Assembly (NCBI GenBank): GCA_907165275.2
Contig: OU015665.1
Span: forward strand, 8,680,001 to 8,744,000
Direction of reading: 5' to 3'
DNA from: Zygaena filipendulae
Taxonomy: Eukaryota; Arthropoda; Insecta; Lepidoptera; Zygaenidae
DNA length: 64,000 nt
Numbering within the stretch: the stretch's first letter is position 1; each line of letters opens with the position of its first letter. The translations under genes and the position numbers were made by a program. The notes below the pieces were generated by a model. That model did no database searches. It was given only the letters and a program-made list of their open reading frames with translations, and was not told where the DNA came from. Below are positions 35,027 to 46,550 of this stretch, one piece after another.

Positions 35027-35270
35027 AACCGACTTAAAAAGGAGGATGTCATCAATTCGTATTTTAATATAATATATTTTTTTTATGTACCTATGTTTGT
35101 GCATAACTCCGTCATATACCTACATAATAGACGGATTTTCCAATTCTTTTTTTGATCGAAAAGGGTTTATTTCGAAATGGTCCCATTTAAATTTCATATA
35201 GATCTGATGATGAGTTTCGGAAACAGACAACGAAATTCTTGAAGTCAGTTTCTTTTTGTTAAAATTTTGC
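35027..35270 (+). repeat. fragment of the 'ACCGACTTCC' repeat
   Basis: TTTTAACCGACTTAAAAAGG, GACGGATTTTCCAATTC and CAGATCTGATGATGAG correspond, in the opposite orientation, to 42536-43410. Confidence 0.55.
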
Positions 35271-35339
35271 GTATCGACTAAAGATAGGTGTACAGTGGAT
35301 TGAAAAATCTATAATTTTGGCATTATATCCTCTCAGCGA

Positions 35340-35556
35340 ATAAAATAAAATTAATTTCAGACCACTCCACGTGGTTGCATTTAAATAAAATGTGTAAATT
35401 AAGTAGTGTTGTAGTTTAGGCTGTATAGTTTTGTAAAGATGATGTCAGCCTGTAACACAGTAATATATTGTTGCTTACACTAGTTAAGTCTTGGTGAAAG
35501 TTGTATAGTTACCTTATGTAAATAAAGAACCTTAATAAAAAATAAAAAATAAAAGA
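35340..35556 (+). mobile_element. retroposed 3' end with A-rich tail
   Basis: AT-rich body, then AAATAAAGAACC and an imperfect (AATAAAA)n tail. Origin unknown: LINE 3' end or processed transcript. Confidence 0.4.
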
Positions 35557-36270
35557 ACATTGGGATGCAAATGTCAGTTGTGTCCTTCGTTCAGTCCATT
35601 AGCCCTCATCCGCTGGGATGAAGGTTAGATCAACATCCACGTCTCCCTAATGAACGCTTGACGTCCTTAATTACCGGGAAACACGGAAAAATCCAATCTC
35701 TTACGTCACACACACAAACAATACAAGCACCGACCGTTTCTTAAACTTAATTCGAAAAAGGAGTTTTAAGTGTGTATATGCGCACAGCAGGGAAGGCGCG
35801 TTCTTAATATAAATTAAGAATCCCCCTCAAATATATGCGATGTCTATGTGTTGGTATTGTAAGGTCTTAAAAATGAGAGGACGGAGGAATCTTTAAAAGG
35901 GTAGGACTTAAGTGGGGGGCACACCCCCTGTCCTCATTTGTCCCCCCCGTTCAAGGGTGTTGTGTTCCGCGCAAACGCGTTATACGGCCTACTGCTTCTT
36001 ATTGTTCGTTGTTTTGGTTCAATATTCGGATGACGAGAAGGTGGGTTAAGTGTTTTTTGGGGGAATTAATTTTATTAGGTATACGCTACGTACGTTTCTT
36101 TCGGTTACTCTAGAAAAAAAAAGTTTATCCAAATTTAAAAGAAACAAATCGCCTCGGAAGCAAACGTCCGCTTAGCTCAGCGACTGGTCGTTGTCGACAG
36201 TTTTACTCTACAGAAATCTTTTTTGGCGCATTTTTTCTCTTCCAAATTTTTATACTCATTTTATAAATAG
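35557..36270. other. unique mixed-GC sequence
   Basis: 35570-35760 holds CGTCCTTAATTACCGGG. 35870-35970 holds GTGGGGGGCACACCCCCTG, a small inverted repeat. No gene. Confidence 0.35.
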
Positions 36271-36345
36271 CTAGCTGTTCTCCCGTGGTTTCACACGCGG
36301 TAAATTAAACAAACACACCCACATTCACATTTATAATAGTAAGGA
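36271..36345 (-). mobile_element. 75-bp internally deleted Helitron
   Basis: Both termini are present (reverse CTAG at 36271 with a hairpin, and GGA|T at 36343-36346, i.e. A|TCC), but the body between GGTAAATTAAAC and AACACACCCACATTC is gone. Shortest copy with both ends in the window. Confidence 0.8.
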
Positions 36346-37399
36346 TTATTTAAGTATCTTTTTGTTGTCAAGGATTTGTTTAAAATTTGATGTAAATGTT
36401 CCAGTTCATTCTAACCACAATATTCACTAAATATAAACTTGACTAACATTAGTGGAGCAGTTAACCGCATATTTATTAACAAATCGGGTTAAACGACCAT
36501 TAAAACCCTATATAAAGGGTGGTTATTTTTTGTCGTTTTATAGCTGGCACTAATAAATAATTTGACTTAATAATGCACAAGCCATCACGTACGAGGCACG
36601 GTATGGTACAATGCTTCGTGCATGGATTTTAATTATTGTCATGTACCGAATACGACTTCTAATAAATGTCATTATGAACGTATACGGGAACAACCTTTGC
36701 TTACCGTTGACATGATCAACGTTGAGTTTTATTTTTATGATGTTAAGATTGGTTTTCCATTGCTGTTTAGTTTCGCGTTTGGCAATAAAACGATTGTTTT
36801 CATATAGTTCTTTAATGGAATCGCGATAGCATGTGCGTGACAATGACGGTATAAGTAAATATTATAACTGCCAGTAACATGGATGCGCAAACCGTTAATA
36901 GAAGCATAAGTCAGCAAAGAAAGTTGTCTTGGGAGTTTTTTGGCGGGAATCAAAGATGGCGGTTCGGTCATTTATTTTCATGTCGATAAAAAATGATTAA
37001 AAATGCTGTATTGAGCAATAATTTCCACAGTGACGGTTTTTTTAATGGGTTAAAGAAGACATAATATGACATTTCGAGCTGATTTCTTCGGTTTCCTCCA
37101 ATAACTCCGAGGAGTTCTTGCAAGCTAGTACCGTGGCTTACAATTTCAAACCGTACAAGCGTTTAAATAGAAAATACACTGGTCTAATTAACTCTATTTG
37201 AAACTGGTTAAATGCATTATATTATGCGAAAGTCCATAAAAAAGAAGAAAGAAAATAAAGTTGTGTGAACTATATAGTAATTGTCTAATGGTGCTGCGTT
37301 CTTAAAACAAATCGCACCTTTAGGATTAGTCACTTTTTTTTTTGTTAAAACTTCTTTTGGAAAAGGCAAAGGAATATGTCCAATGCATACAGCCAGTTC
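36346..37399. other. non-coding sequence
   Basis: 36506-36522 is CCCTATATAAAGGG, palindromic. A 97-codon reverse frame (36550-36843) is featureless. 36900-37130 is mixed unique sequence. Confidence 0.4.
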
Positions 37400-37515
37400 A
37401 GATGTCGGTTGAGAAGCGAACCCTCAATACTTGTTATATTTATGTTTAGTTGTTGTATACATATTGCTGTAAATCTTTGTGTTGTTTCAAATAAAGTTTA
37501 TCAATTCAATTCAAT
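37400..37515 (+). mobile_element. retroposon tail
   Basis: TTTCAAATAAAGTTTATC followed by (AATTC)n at 37500-37515. Confidence 0.4.
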
Positions 37516-37541
37516 GCCTTTTTTTTTCTGAAGTTATTTAC

Positions 37542-37572
37542 ATTGTAATGCATCGGTAAGATGCATTACAAT
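37542..37572. repeat. perfect 13-bp hairpin
   Basis: ATTGTAATGCATC and GATGCATTACAAT pair perfectly around the loop GGTAA, between two retroposon tails. Confidence 0.7.
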
Positions 37573-37604
37573 AAATAGATATAATATATAATTAATTGAT
37601 TAAA

Positions 37605-37672
37605 ATTGTTAAATGTAATCTATGAAACTATGGACTTCTGAAATAAAGATTATTATTATTATTATTATTACG
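37605..37672 (+). mobile_element. retroposon tail with (ATT)n
   Basis: GACTTCTGAAATAAAG followed by (ATT)n, a familiar lepidopteran LINE-type ending. Confidence 0.55.
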
Positions 37673-37958
37673 ATGCTTTACCGGAACTTCTGGAAGCAAT
37701 TCTTCACAATTGAACCTTAATAAGATGCTATGTAACGAATAACTCCCAGCGAACGCCCCATTTCATCATATTTCACTGTTTCCACACACTGTTCATCACT
37801 AATTCATCACTGTAATACAAATTCCATCACGTTTATACAATATTAACCACGATAAACTAATTTGTAAAACAGAAATAAAACTGACGTCACTTTGCTCAAA
37901 TCCCACCAAAAGTCCCCAATTAAAGTGACCTAACTCAAAATTTTTAATTTATGGGAAA

Positions 37959-38016
37959 CTAGCCGTCACGCGCGGTGTCACCCGCGGTAATTTCGAAGTT
38001 ACGATTTATATACAGT
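37959..38016 (-). mobile_element. Helitron 3' end, reverse
   Basis: CTAGCCGTCACGCGCGGTGT and CACCCGCGGTAATTTCGAAG only; the rest is lost. Confidence 0.65.
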
Positions 38017-38089
38017 ACCCACGTATACAGTATACATTAAATAAAATTAAGTGTCTGTTTGTTATTCCAAATGTAACAGCTTTTCACTA

Positions 38090-38300
38090 AATACATATGA
38101 AATATATAATATGGTCCTTAAATAAGTATTTTTTTATGTTTGTCTGTCTGTCTATCGGTCTCTTTGTTACGGCTAATATGGGAAGTTCACTGGCAGATAG
38201 CTGATGTTATAAAGAGTAACTTAGGCTACTTTTATTTCAGAAAAAAATAGTTTCTGTGGGAATCCCGAAACTCACGCGGGTTTCTGCGGGGCACAGCTAG
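38090..38300 (+). mobile_element. Helitron, 'GGCAGATAGCTGAT' subfamily
   Basis: TCACTGGCAGATAGCTGATG, then AGTAACTTAGGCTACTTTTA and GGCACAGCTAG|T. Sister copies at 56759-56976 and about 62100-62260 (reverse). Confidence 0.8.
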
Positions 38301-38634
38301 TTAAGAATTTATTTTATCGAAACTATTAAATGAATCAGAACAATTGCGCGTATACCTTTATTTTGAACAAATTAAATTATACATTTAACTAAGTACCTAC
38401 CAAGACATTTTTGAACTGTACAAGTCACGTGTCCAACGTCCCCACGCTGGGAGGGGTGGGGGAATATTAAACATCCCCTATCGAGGCCTTTAATATATAT
38501 TAATGTGTGGGCTAGTGAGTACGTAAAGTGAATACTAAATAGGTGGTTTGACTTTTTAATATTATGCTATCGATGCCGTGTTAAGGTTAACTTTTATATG
38601 TTTAAGAAGACATAAGGTAGTAAATCCTACTAAT
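38301..38634. other. non-coding sequence
   Basis: Includes CCACGCTGGGAGGGGTGGGG near 38440. No gene. Confidence 0.4.
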
Positions 38635-38823
38635 ATAATAAATGTGAAAGTGTGGATGTTTGGATGTTTGTTACTCAATCATGCAAAAATGGCTGTACGG
38701 ATTCGGATGAAATTTGGCATGCACGTTGCCAGGGGTACAAAAAAGGACATAGGGTACTTTTTATCCCGGAATTCCCACGGAAACTCCGAAATTACCGCGG
38801 GTAAAACCGCGGGGCACAGCTAG
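38635..38823 (+). mobile_element. Helitron, complete
   Basis: 189 bp, A|TC...CTAG|T, with an intact 6-bp-arm hairpin. The 5' body is the ATGTTTGTTACTC variant, joined to the common 3' half. Confidence 0.88.
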
Positions 38824-38940
38824 TAATATATATATTTGTTTAACTCCTCAATTGATATAGAAACTAGATACTCCTCCAACTGTTTTACTTTTTTCGCCTT
38901 AGCGACATTAGGAACTTCTTTTGAAGGTATTTATATTATA

Positions 38941-39158
38941 CTAGTTGTGCCCCGCGGTTTCACCCGCGTTAATTTCAGGGTTCCCGCGGGAATTCCGGAA
39001 TAAAAAGTACCCTATGTGTTAATCAGATGTATAAGCTATATTATTGTAAAGTTTCATTTAAATCTATTCAGTAGTTTTTGGGTGAAAGAGTAACAAACAT
39101 CCATCCATCCATCCATCCATACATTCTTACAAACTTTCGCGTTTATAATATAAGTAGA
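38941..39158 (-). mobile_element. Helitron, near-complete, reverse
   Basis: Reverse CTAG, GCCCCGCGGTTTCACCCGCG, GGGTTCCCGCGGGAATTCC. A (CATC)n run at 39102-39120 sits where other copies have (CAAA)n, showing microsatellite growth inside the element. Confidence 0.85.
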
Positions 39159-39378
39159 ATTTAATGAGCATAAAGTTTCAATAAATAAATAATAATTGAA
39201 AAAAGTGTCAGCTTAGTTTAAATCTCAAGGATATTCAATATTTTGAGACAGGACTTTGAAATGCATGATACTGCTGTAAGTATTAGAATGGCACAGCAGG
39301 CACACATACACACACACACACACACGCAAATTCTTACTGTTTGTACGGTCTACGTTAGTGGAAAACTGTTAATAATAA
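39159..39378. other. non-coding with (AC)n
   Basis: (AC)n microsatellite at about 39307-39325. No gene. Confidence 0.6.
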
Positions 39379-39574
39379 TCCTTACTAATATTATAAATGC
39401 GAAAGTGAGTTTGTTTGTTTGTTACGCTTTCACGCCTCAGCGGCTCAACCAATCATCATATTATTTGACATGCATGCATCAGGGATACAGAGAAGGACAC
39501 AGGGGTACTTTTTATCCCGGTATTTCCGCAGGAACTCTGAAATTACCGCGGGTAAAACCGCGGGGAACAGCTAG
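39379..39574 (+). mobile_element. Helitron, complete, reference-quality copy
   Basis: 196 bp, A|TCCTTACTAATATTATAAA to CGGGGAACAGCTAG|T, with every body segment and a hairpin CCGCGG-GTAAAA-CCGCGG. Confidence 0.92.
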
Positions 39575-40187
39575 TTATAGGTATATATTTTTTTAATATC
39601 CAATTTCAAGTATTTAGGTATAATCAGGACTCAATTTGTTAGGAACATTAATTAATCTTACCCATTTTCTTTTGCTAGGAATGTGTTTGATAAAACACCG
39701 ACGAATAAATATAAAAATAGGGATAATTGAACTTGTTTCCTATTTCCTGTTAAAACCAACACATATTTATGGTAGAATTTCTATGTTCGTGTAACATGAA
39801 ATACGGTTAAATTGAAGAATTCCACCGGAATCCCCGCCGCTGCCTCCGCGCCGGGCGGCCATAAAGCAAAAGTGACGTCCCTAATGCGATCACTCCAGTA
39901 ATTATTTTAGAAATTCCCGAAAATCTCGCGCTCCGTCCCCCTCTTCTTAACCCATTAGCCGAAACTTAGGAAAACTCGCACTTTTCGAACTGTCCGTCAA
40001 CGACTAAAAGTCGCTTACGCACACAAAATTTGATAGAATGTTTTACAGCCAATAAGTAATCATAATATTTTTTTGATTTTAATAGACAGCAGGCATTTTC
40101 GTATAAACACGTGTTCGGAGAAAAGAAATTTGAAAAATTAGAATTTTTTTGTGTTTTCAACTCAACTCATGTTAGAAATATTATAAA
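39575..40187. other. non-coding; CpG patch 39820-39970
   Basis: The patch has GCCGCTGCCTCCGCGCCGGG. No credible frame. Confidence 0.4.
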
Positions 40188-40497
40188 CTAGCTGTTCTCT
40201 GCGGTTTCGCCCGCGGAAATTTTGGAGATCCCGCAGGAATTCCGGAATACAAACTACCCTATGTCCTATTCTGTTCTCCTGACAACGTGTTTGCAAAATT
40301 TCACGATATTTCACCGGCGTTAAATTCGGAGTTCCCGCGGGAATTTTGGGATAAAAGTACCCTTTGTCATTCTCTGTACATCTGATAACGTGTGTACAAA
40401 ATTTCATGACGATCGGTTGAGCCGTTAAGGCGTGAAAGTGTAACAGACAGACAGATAGACAGAGTTACTTTTGCATTTGTAATAATATTAGTAGGGA
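40188..40497 (-). mobile_element. Helitron with internal tandem duplication, reverse
   Basis: The 3' half (GGAGATCCCGCAGGAATTCC...CCTGACAACGTGTTTGCAAA) is followed by a second, different version (GGAGTTCCCGCGGGAATTTT...CTGATAACGTGTGTAC) before the single 5' half. The versions differ at many sites, so this is a join of two copies or an old duplication. Confidence 0.8.
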
Positions 40498-41494
40498 ATA
40501 GGGATTATTCCATTTTAGTTCATTTAAGATTAATCGAAACCAAATTATGAATTTAGTAGAAAAAAAACACGAAGTTTTTTTACAATCAATGTACGAAGCC
40601 TACCATCACTCTTTCCCATACCTTTCACAAACGCACCTGCAAAGCTCTCAAAAGCTCCAAACGATTATCACCTTAATCACATTGCAGTAGCGATTAGGAT
40701 CGCATAATGAGGAAGTGATAGTTAATGTGTAGCGCTAAGTGTTCTCACTGGGAGTGATAAGGGATGTAATTTGAGGAAGTGACTGATGGTCGGAAGGTGT
40801 GATTTGCATACACTTTGCATCTGTTTGCGTAGGTGCTCTACCTACTGCTACTTACTACTTATGTACAGTCGGCGGTCTAAGTTTCTAAGGTTTAGCTTAT
40901 CTCCATGGCCATATATATGTATCTCTACATACATTGTAATGTATACCTAAACAATTTTACTTTCAAATTCTGATATACTTACTAACCCATCTACGCACAG
41001 TCAAAACCACTGGGTCGAGGAATTCGAAATTTTTTATAAGGCTTCCTTTTTGGAGTGAAAACGTCTCTAGCATCGTTGTGATTTGAAAACGTTCTAAAAA
41101 TAAAATCATTTGAATTCCAGTTATATTTAGTGCCAGTATCTTTGTGCACAAGAAAGATACTGGCAACAATAAAACAGAATTAAGGAAGAAGGTTGAAAAC
41201 AATTGCTAAATAATATAAAAGCGGACACACACGAGGCCCTCAACGTGAGGGCTGCATAGGTGGCACTGACAGCTCTGCCTGAAGAAGACAGATCGTCGCC
41301 TTGCCGCATATAATATGGAGTATGCTCCAGTTTAAGTGAACTTCCTTATTCATAAATTATTGAGAATTTTGTAATTAAGTTTGTGTTTGTGTGTAGATTT
41401 TGTCAACCAGATTCATAAAAAAATACTTTAATTATTAATTAATTATTATTAATTATTATTTTATTATTACTTTTATTATTACATATTAATTATT
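40498..41494. other. non-coding; unique part 40590-40810
   Basis: Contains several GATA-type words (GATTATCACC, AGTGATAAGG). The rest is AT-rich, without a gene. Confidence 0.4.
41132..41164. repeat. 12-bp perfect hairpin
   Basis: GCCAGTATCTTT pairs with AAAGATACTGGC around the loop GTGCACAAG. Confidence 0.65.
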
Positions 41495-41570
41495 GAGTAG
41501 TTAAGGAGTGAAAGCGTAAAAAACAGACAAAAATGAACTCACATTCGTGTTTACCTATATTATTAATAAT
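41495..41570 (-). mobile_element. Helitron 5' part, reverse
   Basis: GAGTAGTTAAGGAGTGAAAG, then CTCACATTCGTGTTTACC; no 3' half. Confidence 0.55.
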
Positions 41571-42182
41571 GATGTTCGTTTCTATACCCATTACAGATGA
41601 TACGAGGAAGTACACTGTTTTAGTTTTTGATCAAAGAGGTCGCTCAATAATTTCGCTAAACAGATAATAATAAATAATATAGGCAATGTTAAAATAAAAA
41701 TAACAAGTGATTAGCTTTTCTTATTGTTTTTTACAAATTATTGACCTACATCTTCAGTAAAATTAACAAAGAAAAACAATCACAAATTTATTAGTCACCT
41801 GTTAAAAAGGGATACCATTAAATTCGTTATTTAAATTTGAGCTTTCTCCACACTTTACGAGCACTTTCTTAAACGGTTGTTGAGGACACGCGTGTTCTAT
41901 CGCACATCTCAACCTCTACTAAGACACATCCGGATTTATCTTATCGCTGGGATATCGCAACGGCACACAAAATAGTCTGATATATTTAAGTTTAAGGCTG
42001 AAAAGAAAGCTTTGTAAAGTTTTTGCAAAAAAAAAATGTTTTCTGTTTTTGAATTCCGAATCGAAATCTTTATAAACTTTAATAGAAAAAAAAAGGTTTT
42101 TTTACAATTTTATTATAATATAAATGTTATTAATTTTGCTTACACTAATTTTGTAATAAACTATATTATCGAATACGGTGCT
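41571..42182. other. AT-rich non-coding sequence
   Basis: Nothing recognised apart from a small CpG patch at 41880-41960. Confidence 0.5.
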
Positions 42183-42535
42183 AATTAAAACCGACTTCCA
42201 AAAACACATAACTGAAAAGCTAAAAATAAAAAGCTAAAAATAACAAAATACCGATTTAATCCAAAAGACAAAAACACACTTAATATTATTATTGGTTTGT
42301 GCTACCACTGATCGGTTTGAATTCGGTGACAAGCCCGCTGGTGTCTGCCCACTTGGGTTGTTCTGCTCACGAAGAGCTGGTGGCGGGAGTCGACTTAGCC
42401 CATCGTCCCCCTCCATATTTGGCTTGTCACCGACTTTTTTATTTTTAGCTTTTTTATTTTATTTTATTTATTGAAAAGAACGACCAACAAAGCATTAGCT
42501 TTTCAGTTATGTGTTTTTGGAAGTCGGTTTTAATT
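42183..42535. mobile_element. 353-bp element with perfect 40-bp inverted repeats
   Basis: 42183-42222 and 42496-42535 are exact reverse complements (AATTAAAACCGACTTCCA...). Inside, TCGGTGACAAGCC (42323-42335) pairs with GGCTTGTCACCGA (42421-42433). Perfect arms suggest a recent insertion or conversion. It abuts a repeat ending in the same motif. Confidence 0.8.
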
Positions 42536-43410
42536 TTTTTGTTAAAATTTTGTTTATTTCTCGCTTTTAAGTGACTTAGTCTGTAATTTCTCTAAGTTAC
42601 AATAGCCTAATGTCAACTGCTCATCACCTTTTACAAAATATTGCTTTTCCCGACGCAGGGACGTTAATTGTTGAGGAGTTCTCCTAGTACATCACCATCA
42701 GTTCCACTTCACCATATACATTGTGACGGGCAGAAATTGTTTAGAAACCATATTAAAATTAACGATTCGGAACCCCTGAAATACCCATTACTGAGTAGTT
42801 CCGATGACCATCTGTGGTCTTCATCATCAGTTACACTTCTTCAAATTTTGCTTTCCGAAAGCGAAGAAACGATTTACTATAAAAAATACAAAAATCGCTA
42901 TAGGTGTACCCATAATTTTTGAAGAGTTCCCTCGATTACTCCAAGATCCCATCATCAGATCTCGACTTGGTGACAATGGAATCAATTTAGGAGTATTCCC
43001 TTTCAAACAAAAAAACAATTTACGAAATCGCTTCAATCGGAACCCGTGAAATACGTATTATTTTTGAGTTGTTCCGATGACCACCTGTGGTCTTCATCAT
43101 CAGTTCCACTTCTTCAAACTTTGCTTTCCGAAAGCAAATGAACGATTTACTATCAAAAATACCCAAATCGCTATAGGTGTGCCTATAATTTTTGAAGAGT
43201 TCCCTCGATTTCTCCAAGATCCCATCATCAGATCTGGACTTGGTGGCAATGGGACCTAATTGGGAGTATACCCTTTCAAACAAAAAAAGAATTTTTCAAA
43301 TCGGTCCAACCGTCTTCGAGTAATCGGTGAACATACATAAAAAAAAAAAAAAAACATACATACAATCGAACATAGAACCTCCTCCTTTTTGGAAGTCGGT
43401 TAAAAATTCG
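42536..43410 (-). repeat. 'ACCGACTTCC' repeat with 273-bp tandem units
   Basis: Two units align from 42804 and 43077 (period 273 bp) and share TGTGGTCTTCATCATCAGTT, CGCTATAGGTGT and CCAAGATCCCATCATCAGAT. A third, partly deleted unit precedes them (42660-42803). The right end is TTTTTGGAAGTCGGTTAAAA. Read in reverse it is a widespread lepidopteran repeat. Confidence 0.8.
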
Positions 43411-44386
43411 GTTAAAAAGAACCACAATATAACTTACTGAAAACTGTAGGTGGTATGTCTTTTCGTTTAGTACTTTTACAGTTTTTATTAAAAACAGTAG
43501 TATTAGTAGATTTAAGTACGAATTTGTGTGTCGGCACCGTTTGCCACTATTATCTAAACCACATTGGAAATGACATGTAACTGTAAGGCTGGGTAAACCG
43601 CAAAAAAAAAACATCATCAATCCTCTTTATAGAATATAGATGAATCAGTTGGAGGTTAGTGAGGTCTTTTCATCGTACGCACTACGCAAAGGTGCTCGCG
43701 TGACGTGGTAGGGGTCGCTGATGGATTATACTCAGCTGAGGCAACCACTCGTGAGACAGCTTGTTAATTAGTGGACCGCAGTCTGTGTTAGGCGAGTAGG
43801 TTTTGTTATAATTGCTCATTATTATTATGTAGTTAAAGCCTTGTTGTTAAAAATTTTATTAGAACAATTGTGCACTTAATAGAATTGATAGGAAGAGATT
43901 CCTTGCAGAATGTTTTTGAAGGAGTATCAAATACACACACACACACACATTTGAAAAAAAAAAAATTTTTTTTTTTTTAGTTTGAAGTGTGATGTGATGT
44001 AAAGGTATCAAAACCGTTTTTCAGTGTGGTTTTATTGCATTTTAAAACAGCATGATCCACTAGAGATCTCCACAAAACCCTTATAGGAAACCCTATCTAG
44101 AATTTATACAATTTTAGTTATAATTTTAAAAAAGGTTTGATGAACATGGGTACCTACTAAACATCTCCATAGTAAATTGATAACTAAAAATCCAAATTGA
44201 AAACGAAAATAAAATAACACAAAGACCTACTGTTGAATTGTGAAATACTCTAAAATCTCTGCTCCCAATTATTTTTTGCCCAAGGAAATTTGAGACTTAA
44301 CGAAATTAGAATCGCTTAGCGGACCAAGAAATTATATAGAAAAAGCTGTGCGCTTCTTCAAAGGTGGGCTTTCAACCCTTTGGCGC
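43411..44386. other. AT-rich non-coding with microsatellites
   Basis: (AC)n at 43931-43949 followed by A and T runs. 43670-43800 is unique (CGCTGATGGATTATACTCAG). No gene. Confidence 0.45.
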
Positions 44387-44429
44387 GGGGTTGAGGGGGT
44401 GTGAGGGGGTGTAGGGTGGGCGGCGGGGG
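44387..44429 (+). other. canonical G-quadruplex motif
   Basis: Six G-runs of 3-5 separated by loops of 1-5 bases (GGGGTTGAGGGGGTGTGAGG...GGGTGGGCGGCGGGGG). It lies at the left edge of the transposon-poor part of the window. Confidence 0.6.
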
Positions 44430-44807
44430 TACGCACAGTAATATAGAAAACTTGTGTTAGCCCAGTTCCGCGCCTTTGTAACATCATTTCGGCTCCCGTT
44501 GTGTTTGGAATGAAACGTTTTGATCGCTGTCTTTGTGAGTTTATAATATTATATTCAATCATTAATTATTTGTACATTAGAGATATCCTTCGCAATATGC
44601 TTTCAGCTAAATTTCTATAAGGATAAAAATATGTTATTTGTTTATAATTCGTCGTCTTTATTCATAAATCAAACTACTTGTTTTGATAGAAGTGAAAAAT
44701 TAAATAGTTTTATATAGGTTTTTTTTTCATTTCAATTAGGTACAATTTAAGTTTATAAGTAGAGTATCATAGATAATGGGTGTTTAGTTAAATAAATAAT
44801 ATGGTTG

Positions 44808-44905
44808 TCGAGTTTCCCTGGAAATTTCGGGATACAAAGTACCCTATATCAATCGGTTCAGCAGATAAAGAGATTACCCCTAACAAACAAACAAACAAAC
44901 TCACG
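44808..44905 (-). mobile_element. Helitron fragment, reverse
   Basis: TTTCCCTGGAAATTTCGGGA, AAGTACCCTATATCAATCGG and (CAAA)n. Both ends are missing. Confidence 0.6.
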
Positions 44906-46550
44906 AAATCACAATTCACAAAATCACAAACTTTACTAAGAAATCTCCACTAAAAATAAAACAGGCGCATGTACCTAAACGCGTGCACAAACTGAAACAA
45001 ACCAAAATATAAGAAAAAGTCTAAAAATAGAGTTTATGACCGTTACAAGAATGTACGCACATTTTACGAGCGACTCAGCTGTTATTAAAAATTTTCTCTC
45101 TTCTGTGCCCAGAGAAGTATCATTTGAAAAATAGCAAGTATTAAGACCATTCGCTCGGCATCAGGCTTTATAATTTAAGAAGAAGAAACGGGCCATAAGA
45201 AATAAATGTAAAGAAAGAGAAGAAACGTTCGAAGCCCGAAAGGGTTGAATAGGGGCGCGAACACAACTCCACCTACACAGATATATGTATGTATGTATTA
45301 CGAGCTTCGAATAAAAATTTTAACATTCTGCTTCTTCATGTGCACCTAGTACTTAGGTATATTACCAACTCTCTCGTGACTTTTCCATGCTTGGTCAATT
45401 CATGCAAAGGACAAAAAACTTCATTGCATATTTTATTAACCGAAAAAATAGTATTATTTTCAAGGGGAATGAATGTCTGTTAGGGCAATCATATTTTATT
45501 ATTAAAAATAATTTTAAATTAACGCAAATCATATTGAGTTGCGGGAGTTCTACGTAATATCAATAAAAATACGTACATTGGCAGAATTAAATGCGATAAA
45601 TCGCGATAGATTGCCATAATTGAAGAGAAGAAGAGGAAGTGCTTTCTAGGTAGCCTTGTAAAGTCATAACGATTTCTTTTGACACATCTATCCAAGAAAA
45701 ATCGTGATGAGGTTAATTATTCAATTTAAAGAGGTTATTAAAAAATATACGTATAAAATAAAAGTAATTTAATTAAAACGGAGATATAAACGATTGGTGT
45801 CTAGTGTCTACTAAAATAAATGTACGAAGACGTAGGGAAATCCAAGCGAAAATGTATAACAACCCTTTCTTTGTAATGGTGGAGCCTTTGTGTTTGTGTG
45901 ATAAGGATTTTTGCTAGCGTCGGCATAAATCTTAAGAAGCATGTATTTAAAATGGTTCCCTGCGATGCTTTGTTTCTTCGAAGGGGGTTCAATCTTGCTG
46001 AATAATTGTTTTAGAAATGTACTTTGTATTGATCAGTTTTAAATTGTAAAAGAATTTTCAATTCGAGCGCAGCAACATGCAAAGGGTTGAATGTCCATTC
46101 GAATCGAAGACTATGTAGTATTTGCGCGGGTAAATTTCTCATTTATGCTCTCCACTATCCAAAACTACATTATTGTGGATTACAAGTTAGTTTTTTCCTC
46201 TGGAGTTTGACGATTATCTCGACATGCCGTGCTATAGTTTGTTGATGTCATGTCACATGTCAACACTAAATGATTGTCTGATTCCTCAATGCACGACCCA
46301 AACTCCTGGGACTTTAGAAATTTTAGAGATTTTGTTCAAAGGTTCCTTTTATCATATAGTCTAAACACTAAGAAAGGGTTTTTAACCCTTAAGATTATAA
46401 GATATAAAATTGAGGGTGAAAGAATCGTGAATATCTTCTGCTGCGTTTTAGGACTTATTGTCGGAATGTCTATATTTTATATTGTTAGGTCTATTTCTCA
46501 GAACGTTGATTATTTTTTGTTTTTTTGATTATTAGTTGATATTACCTGAA
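44906..46550. other. AT-rich sequence without recognised elements
   Basis: No gene, and unusually for this window no Helitron or MITE. 45595-45730 and 46030-46130 look unique. Confidence 0.45.

Noticed and set aside
42804..43259. Two homologous frames (81 and 60 codons) that looked like a small paralogous family
   Set aside because: They are 273-bp tandem units of a dispersed repeat. The similarity continues through stop codons and outside the frames.
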